From JAHECQ01 sp047638695 (lineage in GTDB: Bacteria > Actinomycetota > Acidimicrobiia > Acidimicrobiales > SZUA-35): a stretch of DNA of 64,000 nucleotides. Where the stretch lies: positions 1-64,000 of the forward strand of contig JBLINY010000002.1 in the NCBI GenBank assembly GCA_047638695.1, written 5' to 3'. The translations under genes and the position numbers were made by a program. The notes beneath the pieces are model-generated. The model was not told the DNA's origin, ran no database searches, and saw only the letters and a list, made by a program, of their open reading frames with translations. The stretch's first letter is position 1. Each line of letters starts with the position of its first letter. Shown here in pieces: positions 26,360 through 35,118 of the stretch.

Positions 26360-27616
26360 ATGTACTCTTCGCTCGTGCGCAGGTTCGACTCGTTCCTCCA
26401 TCCTGCGTTCACCGGTGCGGTAGCGGTACTCGCGGTGAACGACCATCTACTGAAGGCGGCATGGCCCGGCCTGGTGACCGGCAAGCTCAGCGACGTCGCC
26501 GGCGTCTTCGTTGTCGCCATCGTCAGCTCGGTCTTGCTGAACAATCGGGTGGCGGGACTGACGCTGACCATCATCGGGTTCGGCGCTCTCAAGACTGCGC
26601 CAGCCGTGGCGTTCGCCGCTGCACCGCTGCTTGGAGGGGTCACCAGGACCGACCCGACCGACCTCGTAGCTCTCATGATGGTCGTGCCCTCCTACTTCTT
26701 TCTCGGTCGAGATGTTGATTGTGGGCCAAATCGTGTCGAGCCAACGACTGGCTTGAGACCAGCGGCGCTCGTTGTCGTCGCCGCCGTCACGCTCGTCACG
26801 ACCACCGCGACGAGCTGCGACAGCTACCAGACCGGTGTCGAGGCCATCGAACAAGGCCCGAATGCCCTGGTTGCCTATACCGGCGGGGTTCGCTTCACCT
26901 CCGACGATGGTGGTCGGACGTGGAGTCCGGCCTCGGCAGGTGAAAGCCGCATCAGGACCGAACACAACGTGCAGCACGAGGCGTGCCTACGCGATGGCCG
27001 GTGCTTTCGAGTCGTCGACAACGATCGGGTCGAGGAGCGAGCTGATGACCAATGGGTCACCGCGTTCCGCTACACCGACGAAGAGGTCGGACGCATGCGA
27101 CTGAGAGCCAACAGCTGCGACCAACTCGGCAGCGTCGAAGGCATGTTTTCCTCCGTAACGGTGGCCGAACTCGATGGTTCCGAAATCGTGCTGGTCGTCA
27201 TGGACCGTCAGGGCGTCCTTCGGCTCGACCCTGCGACATCAACATGGACACGCCATGGCATCGGCATCTTTCGCCCGCCCAGCCTTTGGGGTCCACGGTG
27301 GCTCCGCTCACTGGTGTACCTGCCGTGGTCACTCTTGCTGTTCGGTCCTCTCCTTCTGCTGATCAACCGGGGCAGGAGTGTGTCGCTCGTCCGGCGCGGC
27401 AGCGCCGCCGCCATCGCCGTCGTTCTAGGGATCGGGTGCGGGGTCGCCTTCTTCGTTCTGAGCGTTTCGACGATTGACTATGCGCAGCTCGGTCTCGCGG
27501 CGACTGCCATGACCGTCATCATCTTCGTCGGCTCGGTGTTGATCGTCTTGCCGAAGGGGCGACCGAAGCCGGCCCCACCTCCTCCTCGAACGCCGCCACC
27601 GCCGGCACGGCACTAG
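26360..27616 (+). CDS. Polytopic membrane protein with an extracytoplasmic domain, unknown
   Basis: 418 residues from ATG 26360 (GTG 26375 equally possible). Hydrophobic helices lie at about 15-35, 45-75, 90-110 and 140-160. A soluble region (about 170-320) follows with a BNR/Asp-box-like VRFTSDDGGRTWSP and paired cysteines (HEACLRDGRCF). Three more helices (about 315-400) and a Pro-rich C-terminus close the protein. The topology suggests a soluble domain outside the membrane between two helix bundles. No family recognised. A possible sensor or envelope protein, but this is a guess. Confidence 0.6.
   Translation: MYSSLVRRFDSFLHPAFTGAVAVLAVNDHLLKAAWPGLVTGKLSDVAGVFVVAIVSSVLLNNRVAGLTLTIIGFGALKTAPAVAFAAAPLLGGVTRTDPTDLVALMMVVPSYFFLGRDVDCGPNRVEPTTGLRPAALVVVAAVTLVTTTATSCDSYQTGVEAIEQGPNALVAYTGGVRFTSDDGGRTWSPASAGESRIRTEHNVQHEACLRDGRCFRVVDNDRVEERADDQWVTAFRYTDEEVGRMRLRANSCDQLGSVEGMFSSVTVAELDGSEIVLVVMDRQGVLRLDPATSTWTRHGIGIFRPPSLWGPRWLRSLVYLPWSLLLFGPLLLLINRGRSVSLVRRGSAAAIAVVLGIGCGVAFFVLSVSTIDYAQLGLAATAMTVIIFVGSVLIVLPKGRPKPAPPPPRTPPPPARH
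26363..26368 (+). promoter_or_regulatory. -10 box for a leaderless transcript
   Basis: TACTCT sits 6 nt before the in-frame GTG at 26375, the spacing expected for leaderless initiation. If correct, the membrane protein begins at GTG 26375, five codons after the ATG listed. Confidence 0.4.
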
Positions 27617-27690
27617 ACACAGCTCGCTTGCCCATCAGGCTTGCGAATCAGACAGCGAGGCACCGCATTCGCTAAGGTCCTGCAGCACTA

Positions 27691-28995
27691 ATGAGACGGA
27701 ACTTGTTGCGCACGGTCATCCTCGTTTTCAGCGGGCTCACCGTTGCGCTCGCGGCGCTTGTTCTGTCCACATCTCCAGTCGATGCTCAGGACGGCAACAG
27801 CAGCGTCAAGGGACAGCTCGAGGCAATCGATGCCGCAATCCGAGAACCTGTGGAGGGTGTCCTCATCGTCGTCGAGCAGGACGGAGTCGAGGTCGGCACT
27901 GCGAACTCGGCGGCCGACGGGTCTTGGGAGATTCCGGTACCGGCCGGTGGCGTCTATCAGGTCACGCTCGACGTCGACTCGCTGCCCGATGGGGTTGCGC
28001 CCACCGACCCCGCAACGATGAGCCTGGATGATGTCAGCGTCCGCGACGGTCAGAACAAGACGGTGCGGTTCAATCTTGGCGCAGGTGTCACCTCGGCGGT
28101 GAGCGAGTTCGAGCGTTTCAAGGATCTCGTCATCGTTGGCTTAAAACTCGGTGCGATCATTGCACTGGCCGCCGTTGGGCTGTCCCTCGTCTTCGGTGTC
28201 ACTGGGTTGGTCAACTTCGCACACGGCGAGCTGATCACGCTCGGGGCGGTCCTCGCCTATTTCTTTCACGTCTCTGACTCGGGACCTGGCTGGCCGCTTC
28301 TGGTGGCTGCCATACCGGCCATGATCCTGACTGCGGGCTTCGGCGCGGCCAACGACCTCGCTCTATGGCGGCCGCTTCGCCGACGTCAAACCGGAGCGGT
28401 GGCCATGCTGGTCATCTCGATCGGTTTGTCTTTCGCTGTTCGCAATCTCGTCCTCGTGATCTTCGGCGGCGAGCCACGGAATTACGACGACTTTCTCATT
28501 CAGGACGAATGGTCCTTTCTCGGCTTCTCGACACCGCCCAAGAATCTCATCATCATCGGCACTGCGGTGGTGATTCTCGGAGCTGTGGGCTTGTTCCTCC
28601 AGCGCACCCGAGCCGGTGTGGCGGTCCGTGCTGTGGCCGACAACAAGGACTTGGCCGAATCTTCGGGCATCGACGTAAATCGGGTGATCCTCATCACCTG
28701 GGTGCTGGGCGCAGGCCTGGCGAGTCTCAGTGGGATCTTCCTAGGGGTCTCGGAGCAGATCCAGTGGGACGCAGGATTCAAGATCTTGCTGTTGATCTTC
28801 GCTGCCGTCGTGCTTGGCGGTCTTGGTACCGCGTTCGGGGCCATGCTCGGGGGTTTTGTCATCGGCTTGTCGGTTGAGGTCAGCACGTTCTGGATCCCCA
28901 CCGAACTCAAGAACGCGGTAGCACTGGGCCTACTTATCATCATGTTGCTGTGGCGGCCCCAAGGGTTGCTCGGAACGCGAGAGAGGATCGGCTGA
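27691..28995 (+). CDS. livH: Branched-chain-amino-acid-type ABC permease (LivH) with N-terminal signal peptide and carboxypeptidase-regulatory-like domain
   Basis: 434 residues. The C-terminal about 290 residues are a normal LivH permease: AVGLSLVFGVTGLVNFAHGELITLGAVLAYF, then multiple helices ending VALGLLIIMLLWRPQGLLG. The first about 125 residues are extra. They hold a signal peptide (VALAALVLSTSPVDAQ) and a beta-rich domain (GVLIVVEQDGVEVGTANSAADGSWEIPVPAGGVYQVTLDV) like the carboxypeptidase regulatory/CNA-B fold, probably outside the membrane. It overlaps livM by 1 bp. Confidence 0.9.
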   Translation: MRRNLLRTVILVFSGLTVALAALVLSTSPVDAQDGNSSVKGQLEAIDAAIREPVEGVLIVVEQDGVEVGTANSAADGSWEIPVPAGGVYQVTLDVDSLPDGVAPTDPATMSLDDVSVRDGQNKTVRFNLGAGVTSAVSEFERFKDLVIVGLKLGAIIALAAVGLSLVFGVTGLVNFAHGELITLGAVLAYFFHVSDSGPGWPLLVAAIPAMILTAGFGAANDLALWRPLRRRQTGAVAMLVISIGLSFAVRNLVLVIFGGEPRNYDDFLIQDEWSFLGFSTPPKNLIIIGTAVVILGAVGLFLQRTRAGVAVRAVADNKDLAESSGIDVNRVILITWVLGAGLASLSGIFLGVSEQIQWDAGFKILLLIFAAVVLGGLGTAFGAMLGGFVIGLSVEVSTFWIPTELKNAVALGLLIIMLLWRPQGLLGTRERIG

Positions 28996-29984
28996 TGGAT
29001 TGGGCAGAGATACTCATCGATGCGTCCGTTGCCGCCATTGGACCGGTTGCCGCTGCCTACGCGCTGGCCGCGCTCGGGCTCAACCTTCAGTTCGGGTATA
29101 CCGGGCTGCTCAACTTCGGCCATGTCGCCTTCATGTTGATGGGTGCATACGGTCTGGCGGTCACCGTGGAGGCCGGAGGATCATTCTGGCTGGGCCTGTT
29201 TGTCGGTGTCGTCGCCGCCATGACGCTCGGGGTCGTCATGGGCGGCCCGACACTGCGTTTGCGGGCTGACTACCTCGCCATCGTCACGATCTCGGCGGCT
29301 GAAATACTGCGTTTGGTCGTCAGGTCGAGTTGGGCCGAGCCGGTGACGAACGGCGTTTTCGGTATTCAGCAGTTTGCTGGTGACTTCTTCGACCTCAATC
29401 CCTTCGGGCCCAACGAACGATACGGGTTCGGTGATTTCCGCTTTCAAGGACGCACCTTGTGGGTGATGGTGGTCGGTTGGGTTTTGGTCGCACTTTCCAC
29501 ATTCCTGCTGTGGAGGCTGATCAAGAGCCCCTGGGGCCGGGCCCTTCGCTCCGTACGCGAAGACGAGGATGCGGCGCGGTCCGTCGGAAAGAACGTCTTC
29601 TTACTCAAACTCCAAAGCCTCATGATCGGCGGCGCCCTCGGCGGCATGGCTGGCATGCTCCTGGTAATCGAACAACAGAGTGCAACCCCGGACGGCTTCC
29701 TTCCCAGAATCACCTTCTTCCTCTACGTGATCGTGATCCTGGGCGGCGCCGGAACAATCTACGGCCCGGTTATTGGCGCAGTGATGTTCCAGTTCCTGCT
29801 GTTCTTCTTCGATGGTTTCATGACCCAGGCCCAGGCCCAGGGCTGGTTTGGTGATGCGCTCGACTCCACCGATGCCCAGCAGGTGAAACTCGTTCTCGTG
29901 GGGTTTGGTCTCATGGCCCTCATGACACTTCGGCCGCAGGGCGTCTTCGGCGACCGCTCCGAACAGCTCGTCGGAGAACGGTGA
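28995..29984 (+). CDS. livM: Branched-chain-amino-acid-type ABC permease (LivM)
   Basis: 329 residues from the ATG at 28995 that overlaps the livH stop. ALGLNLQFGYTGLLNFGHVAFMLMGAY is the LivM/LivH signature. Several hydrophobic helices follow, with a cytoplasmic loop SVREDEDAARSVGKNVF that contacts the ATPases. It forms the channel with LivH. Confidence 0.93.
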   Translation: MDWAEILIDASVAAIGPVAAAYALAALGLNLQFGYTGLLNFGHVAFMLMGAYGLAVTVEAGGSFWLGLFVGVVAAMTLGVVMGGPTLRLRADYLAIVTISAAEILRLVVRSSWAEPVTNGVFGIQQFAGDFFDLNPFGPNERYGFGDFRFQGRTLWVMVVGWVLVALSTFLLWRLIKSPWGRALRSVREDEDAARSVGKNVFLLKLQSLMIGGALGGMAGMLLVIEQQSATPDGFLPRITFFLYVIVILGGAGTIYGPVIGAVMFQFLLFFFDGFMTQAQAQGWFGDALDSTDAQQVKLVLVGFGLMALMTLRPQGVFGDRSEQLVGER

Positions 29985-29991
29985 ACTGACC

Positions 29992-30813
29992 ATGGAAGCT
30001 CTCGACCACGTCGCTCCCGAACCCGGTATTCCCAAGCCCGATCCGATTCTTACCGTGAGCGACCTGACGCGCACGTTCGGTGGGCTGCGCGCCGTCGACG
30101 TCCGTCATCTCGAAATTCAGCGGGGCACGATCACCTCGCTGATTGGCCCCAACGGCGCTGGGAAGACCACCTTCTTCAACCTGCTGACCGGCTTCGACGA
30201 CGTTGATAGCGGCTCGTGGACGCTCGATGGCAACGGGCTGGCAGGCGTTCCCGCCTATCAGATCGCGCGGAAAGGCATGGTGAGAACGTTCCAGCTGACC
30301 AAGACGCTCGCACGGCTCACCGTCCTCGAAAACGTCATGCTGGCGGCGCAAGGCAACCGCGGCGAGACGCTGATCGGTGCAATCTTTGGTGGCTGGCGCC
30401 AGCATGAAGCGGAGATCGAAGCCCGGGCCCGTGAGCTGCTGGACCGATTCGGGCTCACGCACATGACCGAGGAATACGGTGGCTCGTTGTCTGGCGGGCA
30501 GCGCAAACTGGTCGAGATGGCCCGGGCGTTGATGGTGGAACCCGAGGTCGTGATGCTCGATGAACCCATGGCGGGCGTCAATCCCGCTCTCACCCAATCG
30601 ATCCTCGAGCATGTCAAGGCGCTACGGGACGACGATGGGCGAACGGTGATCTTCATCGAACATGACATGGCCGTTGTGCAAGAAATCAGCGACTGGGTCG
30701 TGGTGCTGGGTGAGGGTGCCGTGATCGCGGAGGGTCGTCCGGAACATGTGGCCGCAGATCCCAAGGTGATCGACGCGTACCTCGGATCGAACCTCGCCGG
30801 CGACAGCCAATGA
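29992..30813 (+). CDS. livG: ABC transporter ATP-binding protein (LivG)
   Basis: 273 residues. Walker A GPNGAGKTTFF, ABC signature LSGGQRKLVEMARAL and Walker B VVMLDEPMAGV are intact, along with the H-loop IFIEHDMAVV. The length and QGNRGET-type insertion are of the LivG type. It follows livM by 7 bp and overlaps livF by 4 bp. Confidence 0.93.
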   Translation: MEALDHVAPEPGIPKPDPILTVSDLTRTFGGLRAVDVRHLEIQRGTITSLIGPNGAGKTTFFNLLTGFDDVDSGSWTLDGNGLAGVPAYQIARKGMVRTFQLTKTLARLTVLENVMLAAQGNRGETLIGAIFGGWRQHEAEIEARARELLDRFGLTHMTEEYGGSLSGGQRKLVEMARALMVEPEVVMLDEPMAGVNPALTQSILEHVKALRDDDGRTVIFIEHDMAVVQEISDWVVVLGEGAVIAEGRPEHVAADPKVIDAYLGSNLAGDSQ

Positions 30814-31532
30814 GCTCGCTACTTGTCGCCGAAGACGTGGTCGCTGGGTATTTGCCGGGAATCAACATCCTGAACGGTGTGAACCTGACGCTTGCTGAAG
30901 GCGAGCTGGTCGCAATCATCGGCCCGAATGGTGCTGGCAAGTCGACGCTGTTGAAGTCGATGTTCGGACTGGTCTCTGTGCGATCAGGGTCGATCCTGCT
31001 ACGCGAGGAAGAGATCAGCTCCCTTCCTGCGCACAGCTTGGTGGCCAAAGGGGTTGGCTACGTACCCCAACGCGAGAACGTCTTTCCTTCGCTGACCGTC
31101 GAAGAGAACCTGAAGATGGGCCTCTACCTTCGGCCCGAGGCGTGGGAAGAGCGCCACGAGTACGTCTCCGGACTTTTCCCCCTGCTCAGCGATCGCCGCA
31201 GCCAGCGAGCCGGCTACCTATCCGGCGGCGAACGCCAGATGGTGGCGATGGCCCGAGCACTGATGATGGACCCCCTGGTTTTGCTTCTCGATGAGCCTTC
31301 GGCCGGGCTCTCACCAAAGCTGCAGGAGACGGTTTTTCTGCGAGTCCGCGAGATCGCCGATGCGGGAGTTTCCATCGTGATGGTCGAGCAGAACGCAAGT
31401 CGCTGCCTTCAGATATGCGACCGCGGATACGTCCTGGACCAAGGTGCGAATGCTTACACCGACACCGGCGAGGCGCTCCTCAAGGACCCAAAGGTGATCG
31501 CGTTGTACCTGGGAACCCTCGGCAAAGACTGA
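30810..31532 (+). CDS. livF: ABC transporter ATP-binding protein (LivF)
   Basis: 240 residues with Walker A GPNGAGKSTLL, signature LSGGERQMVAMARAL, Walker B VLLLDEPSAGL and the H-loop-type VEQNASRCLQI, all standard LivF. It closes the livHMGF run. The substrate-binding protein gene lies convergent immediately downstream. Confidence 0.93.
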   Translation: MSSLLVAEDVVAGYLPGINILNGVNLTLAEGELVAIIGPNGAGKSTLLKSMFGLVSVRSGSILLREEEISSLPAHSLVAKGVGYVPQRENVFPSLTVEENLKMGLYLRPEAWEERHEYVSGLFPLLSDRRSQRAGYLSGGERQMVAMARALMMDPLVLLLDEPSAGLSPKLQETVFLRVREIADAGVSIVMVEQNASRCLQICDRGYVLDQGANAYTDTGEALLKDPKVIALYLGTLGKD

Positions 31533-31549
31533 GAGTTCCAAAAAAACAA

Positions 31550-31577
31550 GATGGGCCCGGCAAAAGCCGGACCCATC
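31550..31577 (-). terminator. Intrinsic terminator between livF and livJ
   Basis: A 12-bp inverted repeat with one mismatch (GATGGGcCCGGC / GCCGGaCCCATC) around a 4-nt loop AAAA. On the minus strand it is followed by a T-rich tail (complement of the A-tract at 31540-31548), so it should terminate livJ transcription. The plus-strand tail is only moderately T-rich, so its effect on livF is weaker. Confidence 0.8.
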
Positions 31578-31600
31578 TGCTGTTTCGAGTTTCGAAACGA

Positions 31601-32956
31601 CTAGCCGATCGTGAGCGAGATCTGATCCTCGGTCACGGCAGTTCCTTCGGCATCGTAGGTGTAAATATCGTAGGCACCAGAGGTCGGTTCACCGACGTCG
31701 TTCAGGTCGACCAGACCCGAGGCGCCCTGGTAGTTGATGTCGCCACCGGCAGCAAGGATCGTGGCACACGCCTCGTACGAGATGCACTCTTCCCCGTCAT
31801 TGGTGACCGTCAACATCTCGCCGACGATGTCAGCCGAGTCGATGCTTCCTGCTGCCAGCGCAGCCAGTGCCATCACGTTGACACAGTCATAGAAGTGACC
31901 CGAGAAGATGGTTGGCGTGCCGGGGGCAAAGGCCTCGAGACGATCGAGGAAGCCGGGCTCGCCATCGGCGGGAGCAGCCGACGGAGCGGTACCGCGGACA
32001 CCCTCAAGCACCGACAGATCGTCCGGGTTGACCCCTTCGGCAGTCACGGCGTCTTTGAAGCCGTCGGTTACGTAGACGGCAACATCGTCGGGACCAACGC
32101 CAGCTTCGATCATGCCCTGCATCACGGCTGCGCCTTCAGCGAAGGTGATGAGGACGATGCTGTCGACACCAGCGGCAGCGATCTCACCGATCTCTGCATC
32201 GAAGGATGTGGCGCTCGGATCGAGCGCGACCTGTGCGGCCACGGTGACTCCGTTTGCTTCAAGCCCAGCAACGAGCGATTCGTTGAAGCCAACGCCGTAC
32301 TCGTCGTTCCGGTAGATGACGCCGACGCTACTCACACCATCGTCGGTCATCAGGTCGGCCAGCACCGGGCCTTGGATCGAGTCAGGTGGCGACGTGCGGA
32401 AGTAGAAGCCGCCGTCATCGTAGGTACTGAAGACCGAACCGGTGGTCGAACCGGAGCACTCAACGATTCCCGAGCCGGTGATCTTGTCGATGACACCGAG
32501 GGTGACGGAAGTTCCGGCTGGGCCGAGAATGACGCTGACGTCGTCGTTGATCAGCGCATCCACGGTGGCCGAGGCAATGTTCACGTCGGTTCCGCTGTCA
32601 CCGGGGATAAGCGAGACGTTGCCGCCGGCCGCGTTGATCTCCTCGACCGCCATCTCAGATGGCTTGACCAGCGCGTCGATAATGGCCGAAAGCGCGCCGG
32701 TTTGCGGCAGCACATAACCAATCACCAAGGTCTCCTCGGTTCCCATCGCTCCGTCACCACCCGATCCTGCGTCCGGGTCGGCGGCTTCGGTCGTGTCGGC
32801 TGTGTCGTCGGCTTCCGCTGTGTCGTCGACTTCCGTCGTGTCGGGAGCTTCGGTGGTGGCTGCACCACCGTCGCTCGAGTCTGAGTCTGATCCGCAGGCT
32901 GCTGCTACAAGGCACATTGCCAAGAGCGTGCCAAGGATCTTGAAGGGCTTTTTCAT
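31601..32956 (-). CDS. livJ: ABC transporter substrate-binding lipoprotein (LivJ-type)
   Basis: 451 residues. A lipobox near the N-terminus (LVAAACGSD, Cys21) predicts lipid anchoring. An Asp/Thr/Glu-rich linker (about 25-70) leads to the periplasmic-binding fold starting ETLVIGYVLPQTGALS. Segments VIYRNDEYGVGF and FSGHFYDCVNVMALAAL match the Leu/Ile/Val-binding family, which also takes amides, urea and aromatic acids, so the ligand is open. Convergent with the permease genes and preceded by its own promoter and palindrome. Confidence 0.92.
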   Translation of the reverse strand: MKKPFKILGTLLAMCLVAAACGSDSDSSDGGAATTEAPDTTEVDDTAEADDTADTTEAADPDAGSGGDGAMGTEETLVIGYVLPQTGALSAIIDALVKPSEMAVEEINAAGGNVSLIPGDSGTDVNIASATVDALINDDVSVILGPAGTSVTLGVIDKITGSGIVECSGSTTGSVFSTYDDGGFYFRTSPPDSIQGPVLADLMTDDGVSSVGVIYRNDEYGVGFNESLVAGLEANGVTVAAQVALDPSATSFDAEIGEIAAAGVDSIVLITFAEGAAVMQGMIEAGVGPDDVAVYVTDGFKDAVTAEGVNPDDLSVLEGVRGTAPSAAPADGEPGFLDRLEAFAPGTPTIFSGHFYDCVNVMALAALAAGSIDSADIVGEMLTVTNDGEECISYEACATILAAGGDINYQGASGLVDLNDVGEPTSGAYDIYTYDAEGTAVTEDQISLTIG

Positions 32957-32987
32957 TGTTCTCCTCCAGGGAGTGTGACGTACGGGG

Positions 32988-33019
32988 GTGGCGCAGCATA
33001 TTTACTGCGCCACGACTTG
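32988..33019 (-). promoter_or_regulatory. livJ promoter overlapping a 9+9 bp palindrome
   Basis: A perfect inverted repeat GTGGCGCAG-N8-CTGCGCCAC (32988-32996 and 33005-33013) lies about 30 bp before the livJ start. On the minus strand TTGCAA followed by 16 nt and TATGCT forms a plausible promoter whose -10 lies inside the repeat's central spacer and one arm. This is a classic layout for an operator that blocks polymerase. A weaker inverted repeat GCAAA/TTTGC lies just upstream (33018-33039). Confidence 0.55.
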
Positions 33020-33092
33020 CAAATCTGCGCAGCGGTTTGCTACCGGATAGACGCTAGCACCGGCTCAGGGCCACAAACCGCCACACCGTCGG

Positions 33093-34322
33093 CTAGCCGG
33101 CCGCACCAATCTCGACCCGCGGTGGTAGTGGCTGGTCTCGCTTGGTCGAGCGTTCGCGCTCCCTAGCGTCGTTGACAATGGCTCCGAGAGCCACCGATCC
33201 CATCGCCGACACAAATCCCTGGGCACCAACGCCGCTGGGCACGCCTGAGCCCATGGCCAGCCGGAGGCCATCGGTGGGCCAAAGACGTTGCGGGGTGTAG
33301 TCGCCACCCTCCACGAAATTCTGCCAGGCCCCGTTCACGCCGGACACTTGGAGCTGCCCCGATTGTCCCATTACGAAGTTGGACCCGAATGCCCAGTTGA
33401 GGGCATGGAGTTCGGAATCGGTCAGATCATCAAGAGAAGACCACGACCGGGAGGCCGGGATCACACCGGTAAGGAGAGCTGCCACCGCTTCGTACACACC
33501 CGGGCTGAGGTCGGAGCCAATGTCACTCCCCACCCTGTAGTCGCCACCGTAGGGGCCACCGACCATGACGTGGGGCTGCCCATCGCCATCGGTCCAGATC
33601 GTTCCTTCCGGCCTCTCGGCCCACACCGCGGCCCCGGCCGGGAACGCGACGTCTATGCCCGCTTCCAACATGACGTTGCGGATCACTGACCATGTGAGAT
33701 CGACACCGTCAAAGGTTGCGCCAAGGGCAGCACCAACAACGAGCCGGAACGGCTCGAACGGTGGCAGCGGATGGCGTCGCAGGAGAGCGGCGGTTCGGCC
33801 GCTGAGATCGTCCTCGTCGGACCGCAGTTGGTCATAGGCCCGACGGGAACGATCGATGGCATCGTCTGCGTCTTGCTGTCGCTGCTCGGCGAAGTAGAGA
33901 TCGATGCTGGTCGCTACATTGCTCTCGCCGCCGATCGCCAGCTCAGCTTTCAGATCGGCAACAGTCCGGCGGAGCCGCTTTGCCTCCTCGTAGTGATCGT
34001 TGGCCGCCTGCAGCTCACGGTCGGAGCGAATCAGTAAGTCCTCCAGCTCCTCGGCGTGACTGCCAAGCGCGTCAGCCACCGCAGCAATGGCGAGCGGTGT
34101 CGACTCGAGTTGGCGCGCCGTCTCGGCTGTGAGGTCTGCGAATGCCTGAGCCGCCATTCCCTCGAATCCGGGCTGCGTCGTGACGGCACTTCCAATCCGG
34201 TCGACGACATCAACCAGTCGGTCGTGTTGGGCCACAAGGTCGGTTTCGAGCCGGCGGTAGACCTCGGGAGAACCCACGATGGCGTCGGTCTCGACGCGGA
34301 ACACTTCGGTCCAGGTCTTCAT
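33093..34322 (-). CDS. Large helical protein of a putative secretion-substrate operon
   Basis: 409 residues from an ATG whose ATGA overlaps the preceding gene's stop (a longer start at 34367 is less likely). The N-terminal about 200 residues are alpha-helical with an LXG/WXG-like stretch PGFEGMAAQAFADLTAETARQL and coiled-coil heptads (DRELQAANDHYEEAKRLRRTVADLKAEL). The rest (about 215-409) is Gly/Trp-rich with no recognised domain. There is no signal peptide. It could be a type VII-like effector or its scaffold. This is inferred from N-terminal resemblance and operon layout only. Confidence 0.55.
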   Translation of the reverse strand: MKTWTEVFRVETDAIVGSPEVYRRLETDLVAQHDRLVDVVDRIGSAVTTQPGFEGMAAQAFADLTAETARQLESTPLAIAAVADALGSHAEELEDLLIRSDRELQAANDHYEEAKRLRRTVADLKAELAIGGESNVATSIDLYFAEQRQQDADDAIDRSRRAYDQLRSDEDDLSGRTAALLRRHPLPPFEPFRLVVGAALGATFDGVDLTWSVIRNVMLEAGIDVAFPAGAAVWAERPEGTIWTDGDGQPHVMVGGPYGGDYRVGSDIGSDLSPGVYEAVAALLTGVIPASRSWSSLDDLTDSELHALNWAFGSNFVMGQSGQLQVSGVNGAWQNFVEGGDYTPQRLWPTDGLRLAMGSGVPSGVGAQGFVSAMGSVALGAIVNDARERERSTKRDQPLPPRVEIGAAG

Positions 34323-34633
34323 CGCCCACTCCCGGCTGGACTCGGTACCAACGAGCCGATGTCCCACTGAGCGGCCAAGATCTGATCGGCGGCGACGAAG
34401 GCCTCCAGAGTTTCATCGATCGCCGTCTCGATGACCCTGACCTCGTCGGCCAACCGCTGTCGCATGCGATCGAGGTCGCCGATGAACTGGTCGAGCAGTT
34501 CCTGCATCTGGGGCGCACCGATCACAACCGGCAACGTGATCGCTTCAATTGTTTCCACCTCGTCGGCCAGCTGGTCGAACGACTGGGCCAACGAAGCAAC
34601 CACTTCGTGTGTTACTGAGATCGTGCCGTTCAT
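34319..34633 (-). CDS. Small WXG100/EspC-like helical protein
   Basis: 104 residues: MNGTISVTHEVVASLAQSFD, then an acidic helical hairpin (about 10-90) ending ETLEAFVAADQILAAQWD. Size, two-helix form and the ending resemble small ESX substrates of the WXG100 or EspC families. A central WxG is absent, and the YxxxD-type signal appears as FVAAD. Coupled by ATGA to both neighbouring genes. It may be the helical partner that dimerises with the larger protein. No database match is claimed. Confidence 0.55.
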   Translation of the reverse strand: MNGTISVTHEVVASLAQSFDQLADEVETIEAITLPVVIGAPQMQELLDQFIGDLDRMRQRLADEVRVIETAIDETLEAFVAADQILAAQWDIGSLVPSPAGSGR

Positions 34634-35118
34634 GCCGCATCACGCCGCTGCTGCTCCTGGTGATCCCGCAGTTGTTTGGCTGTCAGGGCGGCGTGCGCCC
34701 GTTGGAGGTGGGGAGGCAGCTTCTCGACCTGCCTGAGTGTCAGTGGAGCCAGCTTCCTCCGAACAAGCAGAACCTCCCCCTGGCGGTGGGTGGCGTTGAA
34801 CCGACTCGTGCGATCGACGGCCCGCCAGAACGGGCTGTTCTTACCACCGCGCATGCCGAGGCCGAGTTCGAACGCCCAGTTCACCGGGTCGAGATCGTAT
34901 CCCTCGGGTTGGATCTCTAATCCCGCTGCTAGGCGCCGTAACAACAACGTCGCCGTTGGCCCCAGGATGCTGACCCAGTAGCGCTCGACATACAGGCTGC
35001 GAGGGTCATGGCCGAGTTGATCGAGCGTCGCGTCTTCCCAGGGCTTTACCTGCAACCGCTTCTCTGGGAACACAGGGCCCAGATCGTTGATGGGCCGAGG
35101 TATCGGCACCGCCGACAT
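34630..35118 (-). CDS. Conserved-looking hypothetical protein, first gene of the accessory operon
   Basis: 162 residues from the ATG at 35118, which has AGGAGG seven bases upstream. An ATG at 35169 would extend it by 17 Pro/Gly-rich residues but lacks a good Shine-Dalgarno. The centre (YWVSILGPTATLLLRRLAAG, DPVNWAFELGLGMRGGKNSPFWRAVDR, VLLVRRKLAPLTLRQVEKLP) looks structured and conserved. No membrane segment. I do not recognise a family. It may be a chaperone or secretion partner by position. Confidence 0.6.
   Translation of the reverse strand: MSAVPIPRPINDLGPVFPEKRLQVKPWEDATLDQLGHDPRSLYVERYWVSILGPTATLLLRRLAAGLEIQPEGYDLDPVNWAFELGLGMRGGKNSPFWRAVDRTSRFNATHRQGEVLLVRRKLAPLTLRQVEKLPPHLQRAHAALTAKQLRDHQEQQRRDAA

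Noticed and set aside
31415..32884. Long plus-strand frame over livF end and livJ
   Set aside because: The minus strand is an unambiguous lipoprotein gene. The plus frame has no recognisable domain and starts inside livF.
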